Positions 1-8,557 of a stretch of DNA of 64,000 nucleotides are shown piece by piece; position 1 is the first letter of the stretch, and each line of letters begins with the position of its first letter. Source of the stretch: Haladaptatus caseinilyticus (lineage in GTDB: Archaea; Halobacteriota; Halobacteria; Halobacteriales; Haladaptataceae); the NCBI RefSeq assembly GCF_026248685.1, contig NZ_CP111038.1, positions 78,346 through 142,345 of the forward strand. The letters are read 5' to 3'. A program made the position numbers and the translations under genes. The notes beneath the pieces were generated by a model. It worked only from the letters and a program-made list of their open reading frames with translations, had not been told where the DNA came from and did not search any database.

Positions 1-440
1 CGACCGGCGATACCGGCCGATCCGTCCACCACAGTCCTCGCACACGAGCCACCACTTGGGTGCAGTGAAGCGTTCGCAGTGTTTCGAGGTATCGAGAGCG
101 TCCGTCCACTGGGTGAACGCTCGCCCGTGATCTGCCTCACCGAACTCGTGATATTGCCATGCGTGAATCAGTTCGTGCCGGACGGTGGAGCTGAATTGCT
201 CCCAGCCGTGCTTCTCGTAGGCCGTCCAGGTCAGCACGATCGTAATTGCCTCTGTTGCAGGGTCGTACTTCGTAACGCCCGCTTGTCGTTGCGCCTGATG
301 TGAGACCTCCTACTCGATCGTTTCGACCGGCAGGCCAGGGAAATGCTCAGTGGCGAGGTCGGCCGCATGGCATTGCGCACAGTTGAGCAGATCCCGCTCG
401 GTATCTCGTGGGACACTGGTAATTGATACTGAGTGTTGAG
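1..440 (-). pseudogene. SprT-like zinc metalloprotease, broken and cut by window edge
   Basis: On the minus strand the frame reads a SprT-like core: a VRHELIHAWQ helix (HExxH zinc site), a further His about 12 residues on, then a CEDCGG zinc-ribbon half near the window edge. SprT-like proteins are DNA-protein crosslink proteases or related zinc proteins. The upstream part (PRDTERDLL...FPGLPVETIE) is in the same frame but ends at a TAG (310-312) where the frame continues EVSHQAQRQAGVTKYDP. One nonsense codon therefore splits the gene, possibly from a Trp codon. No convincing start is seen; the 5' end runs into the acetyltransferase stop. Most likely a decayed copy. The C-terminus lies beyond position 1. 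Confidence 0.7.
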
Positions 441-475
441 AGAAACCGATGTAATCGAAATTCTGAGGTACTAAT

Positions 476-1024
476 CTATGGTGGATTCTCTTGAAGATCG
501 CGGACATACATTTCTGGTGGGTCAACATTTGATGACGGCATCCCGACTTTACTAGGGTCAAGATCAAGAAGCCCATCTCGTTCAAATTTTTTAGCAGCGT
601 AAAATGCTCGTGCATCGTCGTTTTTCGGGTGAAACAAGACTTTCACGCGATCGATTGATTCGGGAAGAGCCTTCAACCCCCGTTCGAGTAATTTTGTTCC
701 GACTCCTTCTCCATGGTGGTCAGGATGAAGATAAATATGTCGTAGATCAGCTTCGTTTGCACTCAAATAGGGAGAATCCGTCGTGTTCCACGTGATATAC
801 AGATACCCGATGATCCCGGCAGCATCGTCGTCGACTACGAGAACAACACCTTCGTCATCAGTGAGCCGCTCGTTCAATTTTTCGGAGTGATAAAATTCGC
901 TGCTTGTCACGTGGTCCCGAACGGTGTCAGTGCCAAGATAGTCAGAGTACGTTGCAATCCATGATTCCTGTACAGTTGTTCGAATACCAGGAAAATCGTC
1001 TTCACGTGCGTTTCGAATCATCAA
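476..1024 (-). CDS. GNAT family N-acetyltransferase
   Basis: 182 residues, the usual size of a single GNAT domain. It begins MMIRNAREDDFPGIRTTVQESW, the typical N-terminal strand and helix. The central acetyl-CoA-binding segment reads LRHIYLHPDHHGEGVGTKLL (about residues 95-113), matching the Q/RxxGxG/A pyrophosphate loop, followed by a C-terminal FYAAKKFERDG motif. Expected to move an acetyl group from acetyl-CoA to an amine. The substrate cannot be told from sequence. The closest look is to the small-molecule/ribosomal-type GNATs common in haloarchaea. It is a single gene with AT-rich DNA upstream (1025-1180). Confidence 0.85.
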   Translation of the reverse strand: MMIRNAREDDFPGIRTTVQESWIATYSDYLGTDTVRDHVTSSEFYHSEKLNERLTDDEGVVLVVDDDAAGIIGYLYITWNTTDSPYLSANEADLRHIYLHPDHHGEGVGTKLLERGLKALPESIDRVKVLFHPKNDDARAFYAAKKFERDGLLDLDPSKVGMPSSNVDPPEMYVRDLQENPP

Positions 1025-1193
1025 CTACGATGAGTCACGACAAGGGATTAGAATTTGTGTCGTGATAGTGCAATAACTATCGATAGTTGGACAATTATAG
1101 TTAATCAATATTTGCGATTACTACCCAATAACGACAGATATGAGACTCAAAAGAGCAGAGGAATATAGTATAATCTATGCTTGGTAATTGCAC

Positions 1194-1925
1194 ATGCGCG
1201 AATTTCGATTCACGGTTGAGTTTGATAGTGGAGCAGATCCTGTCGCAGATGTATTTCTCAATCATCCAAGTTTACAGGCAAAATCAATCTCAATTTCCGT
1301 CTCTACACACGGAATGTGGCGTGTTGACCGCATTACTGGGACTGATGACGGGATTACAGCACTCACATCAGCACTTGTCGACGATCAGTATTGCCCCGAA
1401 TGCGTTGGTGAACACGAAGAGTGTGACGCACAATGGGAGTACGAAATAATCAGTCGAGATACTGGTGGTGTATTTTTATATTCGTTTTTAGATACAGTTT
1501 CGTACTGTCATTCAATTCCATTTCTTGCGGCGACAGGCATGGGCAACGGATCGTTCTTCGATACATATCGTCACCAGGGCATCTACAATTGGCGCATCTT
1601 ACTTCGAGAGCACCAACGCATTAGTGAGTTATTTGCGCAAGTCCAAGAGAACGTTCCATCAGGGGTGTCGATCACGCTCCAGCAATTGAAAGAGCCCACA
1701 CGGTGGGGCAATGGGGCCAAGACGCTCGCGGATCTCCCCCGGAACCAACAACAGGCGATTGAGACTGCTCATCAATTGGGATATTATGCAACTCCGCGCT
1801 CTGTAACGCTTGAAGACATCGCGACTGAACTCGAAATTCCTCGATCAACGCTTCGCTATCGTCTTCGCAGTGCTGAGGAGTGGGTTATGGATAGTTTTGT
1901 AGCCCAGCATCGCCTTTCGGAGTAG
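1194..1925 (+). CDS. HTH_10-type (bacterio-opsin-activator-like) transcription regulator
   Basis: The C-terminal 60 residues form the HTH_10 domain seen in Bat-type haloarchaeal regulators: LPRNQQQAIETAHQLGYY, then PRSVTLEDIATELEIPRSTL and a RLRSAEEWVMD helix. The N-terminal about 170 residues are a sensor or partner domain (MREFRFTVEFDSGADPV) with no cofactor motif I can see, apart from CPECVGEHEEC, a possible zinc knuckle. ATG 1194 is chosen over the TTG at 1188. AT-rich sequence with a TATA-like GAATATAGTATAAT lies about 25-30 bp upstream, so the message is probably leaderless. Probably a DNA-binding activator; target unknown. Confidence 0.8.
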   Translation: MREFRFTVEFDSGADPVADVFLNHPSLQAKSISISVSTHGMWRVDRITGTDDGITALTSALVDDQYCPECVGEHEECDAQWEYEIISRDTGGVFLYSFLDTVSYCHSIPFLAATGMGNGSFFDTYRHQGIYNWRILLREHQRISELFAQVQENVPSGVSITLQQLKEPTRWGNGAKTLADLPRNQQQAIETAHQLGYYATPRSVTLEDIATELEIPRSTLRYRLRSAEEWVMDSFVAQHRLSE

Positions 1926-2062
1926 AAAACAACACCAGAATCATCTAGCGCTCGAAGATGGCACCTGTCAGTCGGTGCATCCGCGCTTTCCGTGAGCGTT
2001 CGCTGGTCGGTGATATCCGAGAACGTCACTTGGCGTGACATAAATGAAAAGAGTGAACGGGA

Positions 2063-2446
2063 TTAGTTCGGCAGTTCTTTGCGACCCGCACGAACGCACG
2101 GCCAGCATGGGAAGTCACCGAGGCCGTCACAGTCGCAGTCTTCGGGTTCGTCTTCGTCTTCCGAGGGGAAGGCCTCAAGCGTCCCATCGTCGGTTGCGTT
2201 CTCGACTGCAGCCATATGCTTGCAGTAGGCGTTGCGATGGACGTGATGCGGGCAGGTACAGGCCATCAGTTCCTCGGTCACGTCGTCGATGGAGACCACG
2301 TATTGGTGGTCTGCGGGGTTCTCGTGGCTCTCATTGGTGACGTCGATGAGTCCGGGGGCATCGACGTCGAAGGAGAACTGTTCCCATTGTGCGCGTTTCT
2401 GTGCCGTCTCGTCAGCTTCAAGGGCTGCGGATTGCTTTGTACTCAT
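2063..2446 (-). CDS. SWIM zinc-finger protein
   Basis: 127 acidic residues. The SWIM signature CxCx(n)CxH is complete: Cys63, Cys65, Cys75, His77 in ACTCPHHVHRNAYCKH. A second Cys-rich tail (CDCDGLGDFPCWPC) is found in the same haloarchaeal family and recurs in the two SWIM genes near 41 and 43.8 kb and in a relic near 52.1 kb. SWIM domains bind DNA or protein; this stand-alone form has no assigned job. It diverges from the winged-helix gene at 2622, and between them lie a folded inverted repeat and tandem palindromes, so the two may be co-regulated. Confidence 0.8.
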   Translation of the reverse strand: MSTKQSAALEADETAQKRAQWEQFSFDVDAPGLIDVTNESHENPADHQYVVSIDDVTEELMACTCPHHVHRNAYCKHMAAVENATDDGTLEAFPSEDEDEPEDCDCDGLGDFPCWPCVRAGRKELPN

Positions 2447-2464
2447 GGTCTTCTAGCACGTTTC

Positions 2465-2532
2465 GGAAGACCGGTGCCGGGTGCTGGAACACCCGGCGCG
2501 TTTCTACACACGCCCGAGGGCACCGTTCTTCC
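2465..2532. other. Nested inverted repeat that can fold as a three-way junction
   Basis: The outer arms GGAAGACCGGTGCC (2465-2478) and GGCACCGTTCTTCC (2519-2532) pair at 13 of 14 positions. Inside are hairpin 1, GCCGGGTG/CACCCGGC (2476-2497, perfect), and hairpin 2, GGCGCGT/ACACGCC (one mismatch). It lies just upstream of the SWIM gene start. It may act as 5' leader RNA of that gene or as a DNA element. Confidence 0.5.
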
Positions 2533-2539
2533 TACCATA

Positions 2540-2596
2540 TCCCATGTGGGAGTCGGTATTAAAGATTTCGGTGTCCTACGTAGGAGTTGGTATTAA
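2540..2596 (+). promoter_or_regulatory. Tandem palindromic operators with TATA boxes
   Basis: Two copies, 34 bp apart, of a 12-bp palindrome followed by GTYGGTATTAA: TCCCATGTGGGA (2540-2551) and TCCTACGTAGGA (2574-2585, perfect). The second TATTAA (2591-2596) is about 26 bp before the ATG at 2622, fitting a leaderless archaeal promoter. The palindromes sit where a repressor would cover the BRE/TATA. The neighbouring winged-helix protein is a natural candidate, but that is inference. Confidence 0.55.
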
Positions 2597-2621
2597 GTAG
2601 ATGGCTGCAATACTATGGACT

Positions 2622-2867
2622 ATGACTGAAAACGAAAGTGAACGCGACGAGCAGGGACGATTTGTGGAGCAAACGAGTGATGAGGATATTGTTCGCGTGA
2701 TTCGTGAGTCCGAGTTTCCAGCAGTGACTGCTCGGTGGGTCGCAGATACGGTTAGGATGAAACGACGCCCAGTGCATCAGCGGCTCGAGGAGTTGCATGA
2801 GCAGGGTGCGTTAGAACGCGGGAAATTGAGCCCGCGGGTGGTTATCTGGTGGATTCCAGGAGGGTAG
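2622..2867 (+). CDS. Small winged-helix DNA-binding protein
   Basis: 81 residues from ATG 2622 (MTENESERDEQGRFVEQ). Residues about 25-75 form a winged helix: TSDEDIVRVIRESEFPAVTA, WVADTVRMKRRPVHQRLEEL and a short wing GALERGKLSPRVVIW. This layout is common in haloarchaeal plasmid and provirus regulators. The in-frame ATG at 2601 lies too close to the TATA box to be the start. The tandem palindromes immediately upstream suggest autoregulation (inference). Confidence 0.75.
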   Translation: MTENESERDEQGRFVEQTSDEDIVRVIRESEFPAVTARWVADTVRMKRRPVHQRLEELHEQGALERGKLSPRVVIWWIPGG

Positions 2868-3058
2868 AAAGTATATTACGTGCTTCTCATGAGAACTGTC
2901 ATCAGACCATGGTTTACATCGTAGGAGTGATTATCTGGTATCATTGTATCCTGCTGTTGGCTTTGGGGCGGGTCACCCGCCTAGTCTCTCAGGGTGGGGA
3001 AGAGAATGGTGTTAAAGTCGAGTAAATATTACTGGGTAGGGATGTCTACACAGCGGTA

Positions 3059-4168
3059 ATGAGCGAGAAGGAAACTGAAATCGATGATTGGTACATCACC
3101 GCCACAAAAGGAGTAATGGAACGCGTCGTCAAAGAAGTCGAATCCTACGACGGCGAGATTGATGACGAAGCCGAGGAGGAGATTCTTGACATAGGAGTTG
3201 ACGTCCTCCTCGACGAGCTAGCGCGTAAGTACGACAAGGCAATCAAGGAGGAGAAGAGCAACCGCGACCAGATGGAAGAGAGCATCCGGGGCACGTGGGA
3301 GCACGCACTCGACTTCCTCGACTTCTTCATCCTCGTCAACCAGAAGTCGCGTCGACTCATCGAGCAGGTCTCAGGTGTGGACGAGAAGGACGAAGACTAT
3401 CAGTTCGACGCCCTGATGAGACTTCACGTTCGCGCGTTGCGGGTGAGTCGGGAAGTCGCGGCATTACTCCGGGCAGGATTCGCCGACGGGGCGATGGCCC
3501 GATGGCGAACCCTGCACGAGATCGCGGCCGTCGCCACGATCATCGCCGAAGAAGGCGAGGTGGCGGGCGAGCGGTATCTGAAGTTCAAGACCGCAAAGGA
3601 CTTATTCCGGGTCAAGAACAACTACGACGACTACTTCGAGAAGCTCGGGTTCGACGAGATTCCCGAGGAAGACGTTGAGGAGTTAGAGGCGCAGACCGAG
3701 GAACTCATTGACAAGTTCGGCGAGGACTTTGATAATTTCAACGGATGGGCGACAGCGTTCGTGGAGGGTGGTGGCGGGGTGACGATTACGGACTTGATCG
3801 AGGAAGCCGAACTGGAGGAGTATCTGCCATTCTACGCGCTGGCGTGCGATTCCATCCACGCGGGGTCGAAGGGGACCCTGTTCCAGATGGGTTTGCACGA
3901 GGCCGAGATGGGTGGCGAGGAAGAGGTGTTGCTGGCTGGGCGCTCAGACATCGGGTTCACCGATCCGGCGCAGTTAACCGCGATCATGCTCCGGGAGACA
4001 ACCGAGGCATTGCGGGCGTTGGTTCCGGATGAGAACTGGCAGGCGCACTGGGAGATGTACTTTCGGGCGATGGACGTGTTAGTAGACGAGATCGCCGATG
4101 CGTTCTGGCACGTCGATCAACTGCTCTCCGGGATGCGGGGGGCGGGCGTCCGACCGGATGTGGCGTGA
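3059..4168 (+). CDS. DUF5677 domain protein
   Basis: 369 acidic, helical residues. The central segment (about residues 130-165), LRVSREVAALLRAGFADGAM followed by ARWRTLHEIAAVATII, is the hallmark of DUF5677. Later parts carry the family's FYALACDSIHAGSKG region (about residue 260-280). DUF5677 proteins are widespread in accessory and defence-rich regions of bacteria and haloarchaea; no activity is established to my knowledge. It stands alone, with a 190-bp AT-rich 5' region. It does not overlap the convergent gene at 4209. Confidence 0.8.
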   Translation: MSEKETEIDDWYITATKGVMERVVKEVESYDGEIDDEAEEEILDIGVDVLLDELARKYDKAIKEEKSNRDQMEESIRGTWEHALDFLDFFILVNQKSRRLIEQVSGVDEKDEDYQFDALMRLHVRALRVSREVAALLRAGFADGAMARWRTLHEIAAVATIIAEEGEVAGERYLKFKTAKDLFRVKNNYDDYFEKLGFDEIPEEDVEELEAQTEELIDKFGEDFDNFNGWATAFVEGGGGVTITDLIEEAELEEYLPFYALACDSIHAGSKGTLFQMGLHEAEMGGEEEVLLAGRSDIGFTDPAQLTAIMLRETTEALRALVPDENWQAHWEMYFRAMDVLVDEIADAFWHVDQLLSGMRGAGVRPDVA

Positions 4169-4208
4169 TGGTCATTTATGTTCTGATTAGTTTTGAGAGG
4201 ATTAGAAG

Positions 4209-5396
4209 CTAAGAAGTGAATGGGCCGTATGCTTTGGTTTGTGTCTCGAATGCAGTGATATGATATCGAAATGAATCATTCAAGATTTGTATCCCAACCT
4301 TGATTTCGTGATTTCCGTCCTTCTTAAACGTGTAGTCAAACTTGATGGGGATTTTCGTATCCAAACTGTCTTTCCGGGGGGCGGGGCAACCGTCCCCGTC
4401 TGCGGGATAAACTTCTACTACCTTTTCATCAACCATCGCGTACGAATACCACTTCAGTTCACTTGGCAATGTTCCAAATACATCTTTCAAGGTTGAATCA
4501 CTGATAAATTCTATCTCCAGCTCAATCGGAACTGGCTTTTCAATGTGTACGGATGTTGGAACAAATGGGGACGCTCGTAATTGGGCAAATCCATCTCCAC
4601 GCCAATCGGACCAGCCGAATCCAACCTCGTCAAGGTAATCTACAGAATCGAATTTTTCGAAAGAAGGGGCATCTTCAGGATCAACACCGCGCTTATAGAG
4701 TTCTCTTGGAAGCCGCTGGCTATACAACGATCCGTCGTGTGTTTCAAATTGGTAAATGTCTATTAACTCAGCAGTAGATACGGTTGAGTAGTCGTCAGGG
4801 AAGGTGTCAGAATAAATATTACCAAGAAATCCAACAATATTCTGATACGATTCTTCGTACAAAATCTCCACAAGTCGGCTGGTTACTTGTTTTACTTGAT
4901 CAAGTATTTTGAGAGGATGATCATCGTAACCCAACTCAAAATGCGGACTTACTTCGTGGGCAAAATCATTTCTTATTCCTCTCACGTCGTTCATCTCCGC
5001 ATTTAGTGACCCAGTGATTATATTGAGTTCTGCCATCATTTTTTGTCTGTCAAATTGTCTCATACCCTCCATGATAGAACGCATCTCTTCTTGACCATTT
5101 GCTGGATCGAAATGTCGGAAAAGAATTCTTACTGAGAGATACTCCACAACGGCATGAGATAGAAGAACAAAATGGCTATATGAGCGGTGACTATCCCAGA
5201 ATAATTCCTCGCGCTTATTAAATAAAAAAGATTCGCGCGCATCGTGCCACGTCAAGATGTCTCTTCTAGCAGCCTCATATAACTGCTCGTATGAAAATAA
5301 GTACCGAATATGATCAAATCCTTCAAAATACCTTGCAAGATCAGTGGCATCATCTCTAATCATTGCCTTTGCCGCCTCAACTTCGTCGTGAGACAT
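4209..5396 (-). CDS. HEPN-like protein of unknown function
   Basis: 395 residues, no close family recognised. The helical N-terminal half contains VRGIRNDFAHEVSPHFE (about residues 138-154), which has the polar-residue R-N-x3-H arrangement (Rx4H) of HEPN RNase domains, preceded by a long helix that could complete the bundle. The C-terminal about 150 residues look beta-rich (VPIELEIEFISDSTLKDVFG, IPIKFDYTFKKDGNHEIKVG) and may form an immunoglobulin-like binding domain. Codon use is more AT-rich than the neighbours, suggesting separate acquisition. A HEPN-type abortive-infection or RNase role is plausible but unproven. Confidence 0.6.
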   Translation of the reverse strand: MSHDEVEAAKAMIRDDATDLARYFEGFDHIRYLFSYEQLYEAARRDILTWHDARESFLFNKREELFWDSHRSYSHFVLLSHAVVEYLSVRILFRHFDPANGQEEMRSIMEGMRQFDRQKMMAELNIITGSLNAEMNDVRGIRNDFAHEVSPHFELGYDDHPLKILDQVKQVTSRLVEILYEESYQNIVGFLGNIYSDTFPDDYSTVSTAELIDIYQFETHDGSLYSQRLPRELYKRGVDPEDAPSFEKFDSVDYLDEVGFGWSDWRGDGFAQLRASPFVPTSVHIEKPVPIELEIEFISDSTLKDVFGTLPSELKWYSYAMVDEKVVEVYPADGDGCPAPRKDSLDTKIPIKFDYTFKKDGNHEIKVGIQILNDSFRYHITAFETQTKAYGPFTS

Positions 5397-5628
5397 TATT
5401 TGTGTATTTCACTTGGAATATATAAAAGTAGCCAACAGAGATTTGATTGACCTCATCTGTACGGCCTAACTGACGAAGAAATCAGGATTGTGGAAGAAGC
5501 AATCGATAAGTAGAACGGTCAAAATTGATGGTTAAGAGAATTTGAATGAATCATTTTATCTACAGTACAATCTTGTCTTATTCAACGATAGAAGGACTGG
5601 AGTTGTGATTTTTACTGCAGGCCGGAAG

Positions 5629-5877
5629 TTACTGGGATCCAGGCACCAAGTCGCGATGCCGGAACCAGACATCGATTTCCTCGCCATCGGTTTCGATGCG
5701 GTAACTGTAGGAGTCTAGTTCCCGCCCAGTCTCGTCTCCGAGAGTGTCCTGCAGGACGTCCGTGATGGTGCCTTCTTTCCCGTGGTGTTCGCCATCGGGA
5801 TCAGTCTCTGAGACGTAGACCTGTACGTCGTCGCCTGGTTGGTAGGGGTCGCTCGCTGGTTGGGGCACGTCCTCCAT
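5629..5877 (-). CDS. Small haloarchaeal SH3-like hypothetical protein
   Basis: 82 residues starting MEDVPQPASDPYQPGDDVQVYV. The pattern PGDDVQVYVSETDPDGEHHGKEG...YRIETDGEEIDVWFRHRDLVP reads as a small beta-barrel (KOW/SH3-like) with the GxxGxI turn typical of that fold. The internal start at 5877 is chosen because the upstream extension is low-complexity and AT-rich. Function unknown; related small proteins are common in haloarchaea. Confidence 0.6.
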   Translation of the reverse strand: MEDVPQPASDPYQPGDDVQVYVSETDPDGEHHGKEGTITDVLQDTLGDETGRELDSYSYRIETDGEEIDVWFRHRDLVPGSQ

Positions 5878-6171
5878 CGATACTCGGTATTCTGTGTGGT
5901 GAGTTTTTATCGGTATCGGACATGTGTAGAACACCAAAAAGTCGATTCGCAACCGTTCCGATACTCTGAAAACAAGTATTAGAAACAATACCGATGATAA
6001 TCCTGTCGAGAATCAAATCACCCGAACGTAAAAGACCGGATTTGGCTAATTTCCTTTCTAACGCTGTGTAATCCTGATTTAGGAGCAAAGAAAATATACA
6101 CTAAGTAGGCAGTTCACTTTCACTGTGCTATGCAAACACTTTATTTGTAGCAGTTACTGAGGTATCTAGTA

Positions 6172-6612
6172 ATGTCATTCGATTCAAATGACTTTCGACT
6201 GAGCGCAGATCGAAGCGGCTACGACCTATTTATCTCCCACTCATGGGAATATGATGAAGACTACGAAGGGCTCATCGAGTTGCTCAAGGACAAAAATCAC
6301 TTCTCTTTTCGAAACTACTCGGTAACGGAAGAGGAACGAGTTGAGGGGAAGTCCGATGCAGCACTCGAACGCCATATTAAGAACAAACAGATCAAGCCCG
6401 CATCGGTCGTGATTGTGATCGCAGGGATGTACTCTTCATACAGTGATTGGATTGGTAAAGAAGTACGAATCGCAGAGGATCTTGATAAGCCAATTCTAAG
6501 CGTTAGACCGTGGGGTGCTGAGCGAACATCCTATATCGCAGATAAGGCCGACGCAAAGGTAAACTGGAACAAAGATAGTATCGTTAGCGAGATTCGAAAC
6601 CTTGCACCATAA
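6172..6612 (+). CDS. TIR-like (MTH538/DUF1863) domain protein
   Basis: 146 residues, a single flavodoxin-like TIR relative. The N-terminal strand and loop YDLFISHSWEYDEDYEGL (about residues 17-34) is the DUF1863 signature. It continues with VVIVIAGMYSSYSDWIGKEV, where Glu97 in WIGKEVRIAEDLDKPIL is the candidate catalytic glutamate of NAD-handling TIRs. The same fold is found in Thoeris ThsB, which makes a nucleotide signal on phage infection. Four bases separate it from the next gene, a membrane protein, so the two form an operon. Start ATG 6172 follows a TATA-like CTTTATTTG about 30 bp upstream. Confidence 0.75.
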   Translation: MSFDSNDFRLSADRSGYDLFISHSWEYDEDYEGLIELLKDKNHFSFRNYSVTEEERVEGKSDAALERHIKNKQIKPASVVIVIAGMYSSYSDWIGKEVRIAEDLDKPILSVRPWGAERTSYIADKADAKVNWNKDSIVSEIRNLAP

Positions 6613-6615
6613 CGA

Positions 6616-7248
6616 ATGGCGGAATCGAGTGAGCAACAGCAAGATCGTAGTCATGATACAGAAGTAGAGGCAGCCAACGAAAACAGAGACCCGAACACTG
6701 TACTCGAACTCTGGAAGCAGTATGAGCAAACAGCGCGTGACGTGAGTAATCGAAGGCTCAAGAACAACCGTTTCTACCAGCGTCTTCTCGGAGCGACCGT
6801 TGCGGGGGTTGGTGTCGCTGCGAAGTTCAATGCAATCGGACCGTTTGTATACGTTGTTGTTGGCCTGATCGGTGTTGCAATCTCTCTTCTATGGATGATG
6901 CACATTGTTTCGTATAAACAGCTGAACAGCGGGAAGTACGATGTTTTGCATGACCTGGAATCTGAGCTACCGTATCAACCGTTTAGCCAGGAGTGGAAGA
7001 AGCTCGACCGTGGTCGAGACCCAACGACGTTCATTACACACACGAGCGTTGAAATCTGGTGGCCGAGAGTCGCACTCTGGGTATTCGGAGGAATGGTACT
7101 CTACGGTGGAATCCAGAAGCTGCAAACTGGAGGATCTGCTTCTTGGTTGCTTGGAGTATGGACGGGATTGATGCTGATTTACTGGTGGGCAGCGTTTCGT
7201 GGGAGAAAACCGTTCAAGGCAATTGGGAAATGCTGGAAGCAGCGTTAA
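6616..7248 (+). CDS. Four-helix membrane protein paired with TIR-like gene
   Basis: 210 residues. A hydrophilic N-terminus with a short coiled coil (NTVLELWKQYEQTARDVSNR) is followed by two helices (about 55-75 and 78-100) and then VSYKQLNSGKYDVLHDLESE. Next comes LPYQPFSQEWKKL, and two more helices (about 152-172 and 176-196). The layout, with an SYKQLNSxK loop after the second helix and a PF..EW segment, is a conserved small-membrane-protein family often found beside TIR-like proteins. By context the protein could be the membrane-acting effector or an anchor for the TIR. This is inference; no enzymatic motif is visible. Confidence 0.65.
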   Translation: MAESSEQQQDRSHDTEVEAANENRDPNTVLELWKQYEQTARDVSNRRLKNNRFYQRLLGATVAGVGVAAKFNAIGPFVYVVVGLIGVAISLLWMMHIVSYKQLNSGKYDVLHDLESELPYQPFSQEWKKLDRGRDPTTFITHTSVEIWWPRVALWVFGGMVLYGGIQKLQTGGSASWLLGVWTGLMLIYWWAAFRGRKPFKAIGKCWKQR

Positions 7249-7337
7249 ACCGACGAATAGTGTTGATAGTCATTAGATCATTTCCAATAGCGTCCGACTC
7301 CCGTGCAGACAGCCGAAGCAACCGATGTAGTCGAAAA

Positions 7338-8375
7338 TCAGCCTTCGAGCACGAGCTCTTCTACGAAGTTGATCCACTGGTCATGATCCAGTTCATCTCC
7401 AGGAACACATCTGATTTGGAGTCGAGTTCGGTTCCCATGAATTTCTGTGTCTAATCCGACTCGCTCACTATCCCCAATCAGATTGGCAGCCGCCTCAAGC
7501 AGGTTCTGTTCGTCTTCGAATAGAAAGTCGTAGATATCGATCTGCACCGATTGGGCCCAAGTTCGTAAGAGCACTCGATTTGTCCCGTCCATTCGGAAGG
7601 CAATGTAGAGTTTTTGTGTCCAACTTGGACCGTCTAAGCCTCTTACTTCGCTCATTATTTCGACCAGCTGTTGTACAAGTACAGCCGTATCCTCATTTGT
7701 CCGCTCTTCAAGATGCCAGCGCTTGCCATCTACTTTCCATGGCGTGTCCGAGGGTGTGTCTCCTGTTTCGAACTTCGCTAAATCAGAGGTCGGCACGAGA
7801 GTTTTCGAGTCGAGATACAGGCTATTCGTCCCATCCTTGAACAGCGAAAACTGAACAATATTAGCATCGATTCCCTGTTCTCGCAACCATAATACGACAC
7901 TGCCGATCCGTTCGTGAACCCGATTCCCAACAAGAAAAATACGTTGAGTCGCGTTGAGCTCGTAATCATCGTCACAGAATTCTTCGAGCGTTTCAGCAAA
8001 GGTTGCACCTTCGCCATGGAGATCCATACCCCACTCGGACTGGAGAAACATCTCAAACTGTTGTTTGATATCGTCGTACGACCAGCGAGAAACGTATGAG
8101 ACGTACTTTAGAGCCTGAAAGTCGACCGACCCGCGTAGAGCGCCGCGTTTGAGCTCAATGACGACAAGATTCCCTGCACGGTCGATCGCAAGAATATCGA
8201 TTCCATCATTGAGATCTGCGACGCCAACTTCACGACCGATCACAAGGAAATCTTCACCCAGTATTTCGGCTGTATTGTCGATTACCCATTCACGAAGGTC
8301 GTCCTCACTGAGCTGCTCCGTGCTTAATTCGGTCGCAGTGAGTTCGGTTGCTTCTCTCCCCTCTATTCTGAGCAT
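7338..8375 (-). CDS. NucS-like PD-(D/E)XK nuclease domain protein
   Basis: 345 residues from the ATG at 8375 (a TTG lies 18 bp further up). The nuclease core is DGIDILAIDRAGNLVVIELKRG, about residues 60-80, fitting D-x(n)-ExK of the DUF91/NucS C-terminal domain, preceded by a helix LREWVIDNTAEILGEDF. The rest (LVGNRVHERIGSVVLWLREQGIDANIVQF and a C-terminal part with WHLEERT) resembles haloarchaeal DUF91-type proteins. NucS-type enzymes cut branched or mismatched DNA, while this longer form is probably a genome-defence or repair nuclease. It lies between the TIR pair and the helicase/methylase pair. Confidence 0.65.
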   Translation of the reverse strand: MLRIEGREATELTATELSTEQLSEDDLREWVIDNTAEILGEDFLVIGREVGVADLNDGIDILAIDRAGNLVVIELKRGALRGSVDFQALKYVSYVSRWSYDDIKQQFEMFLQSEWGMDLHGEGATFAETLEEFCDDDYELNATQRIFLVGNRVHERIGSVVLWLREQGIDANIVQFSLFKDGTNSLYLDSKTLVPTSDLAKFETGDTPSDTPWKVDGKRWHLEERTNEDTAVLVQQLVEIMSEVRGLDGPSWTQKLYIAFRMDGTNRVLLRTWAQSVQIDIYDFLFEDEQNLLEAAANLIGDSERVGLDTEIHGNRTRLQIRCVPGDELDHDQWINFVEELVLEG

Positions 8376-8557
8376 ATTGGATGAATACACCAAATCGTCT
8401 TAAAATCTGATTAAAGTAGTCGACGAATGAATTAGATTATTATTAGTTCTCAACCTTACTCTGCTCTCCAGAATAATAGTAGAGAATTTATTTTCAGCTC
8501 ATTGCGGTGGAGTCACGTACAAAACGTTAACTCATATGATGAGACACATAGTATCAA

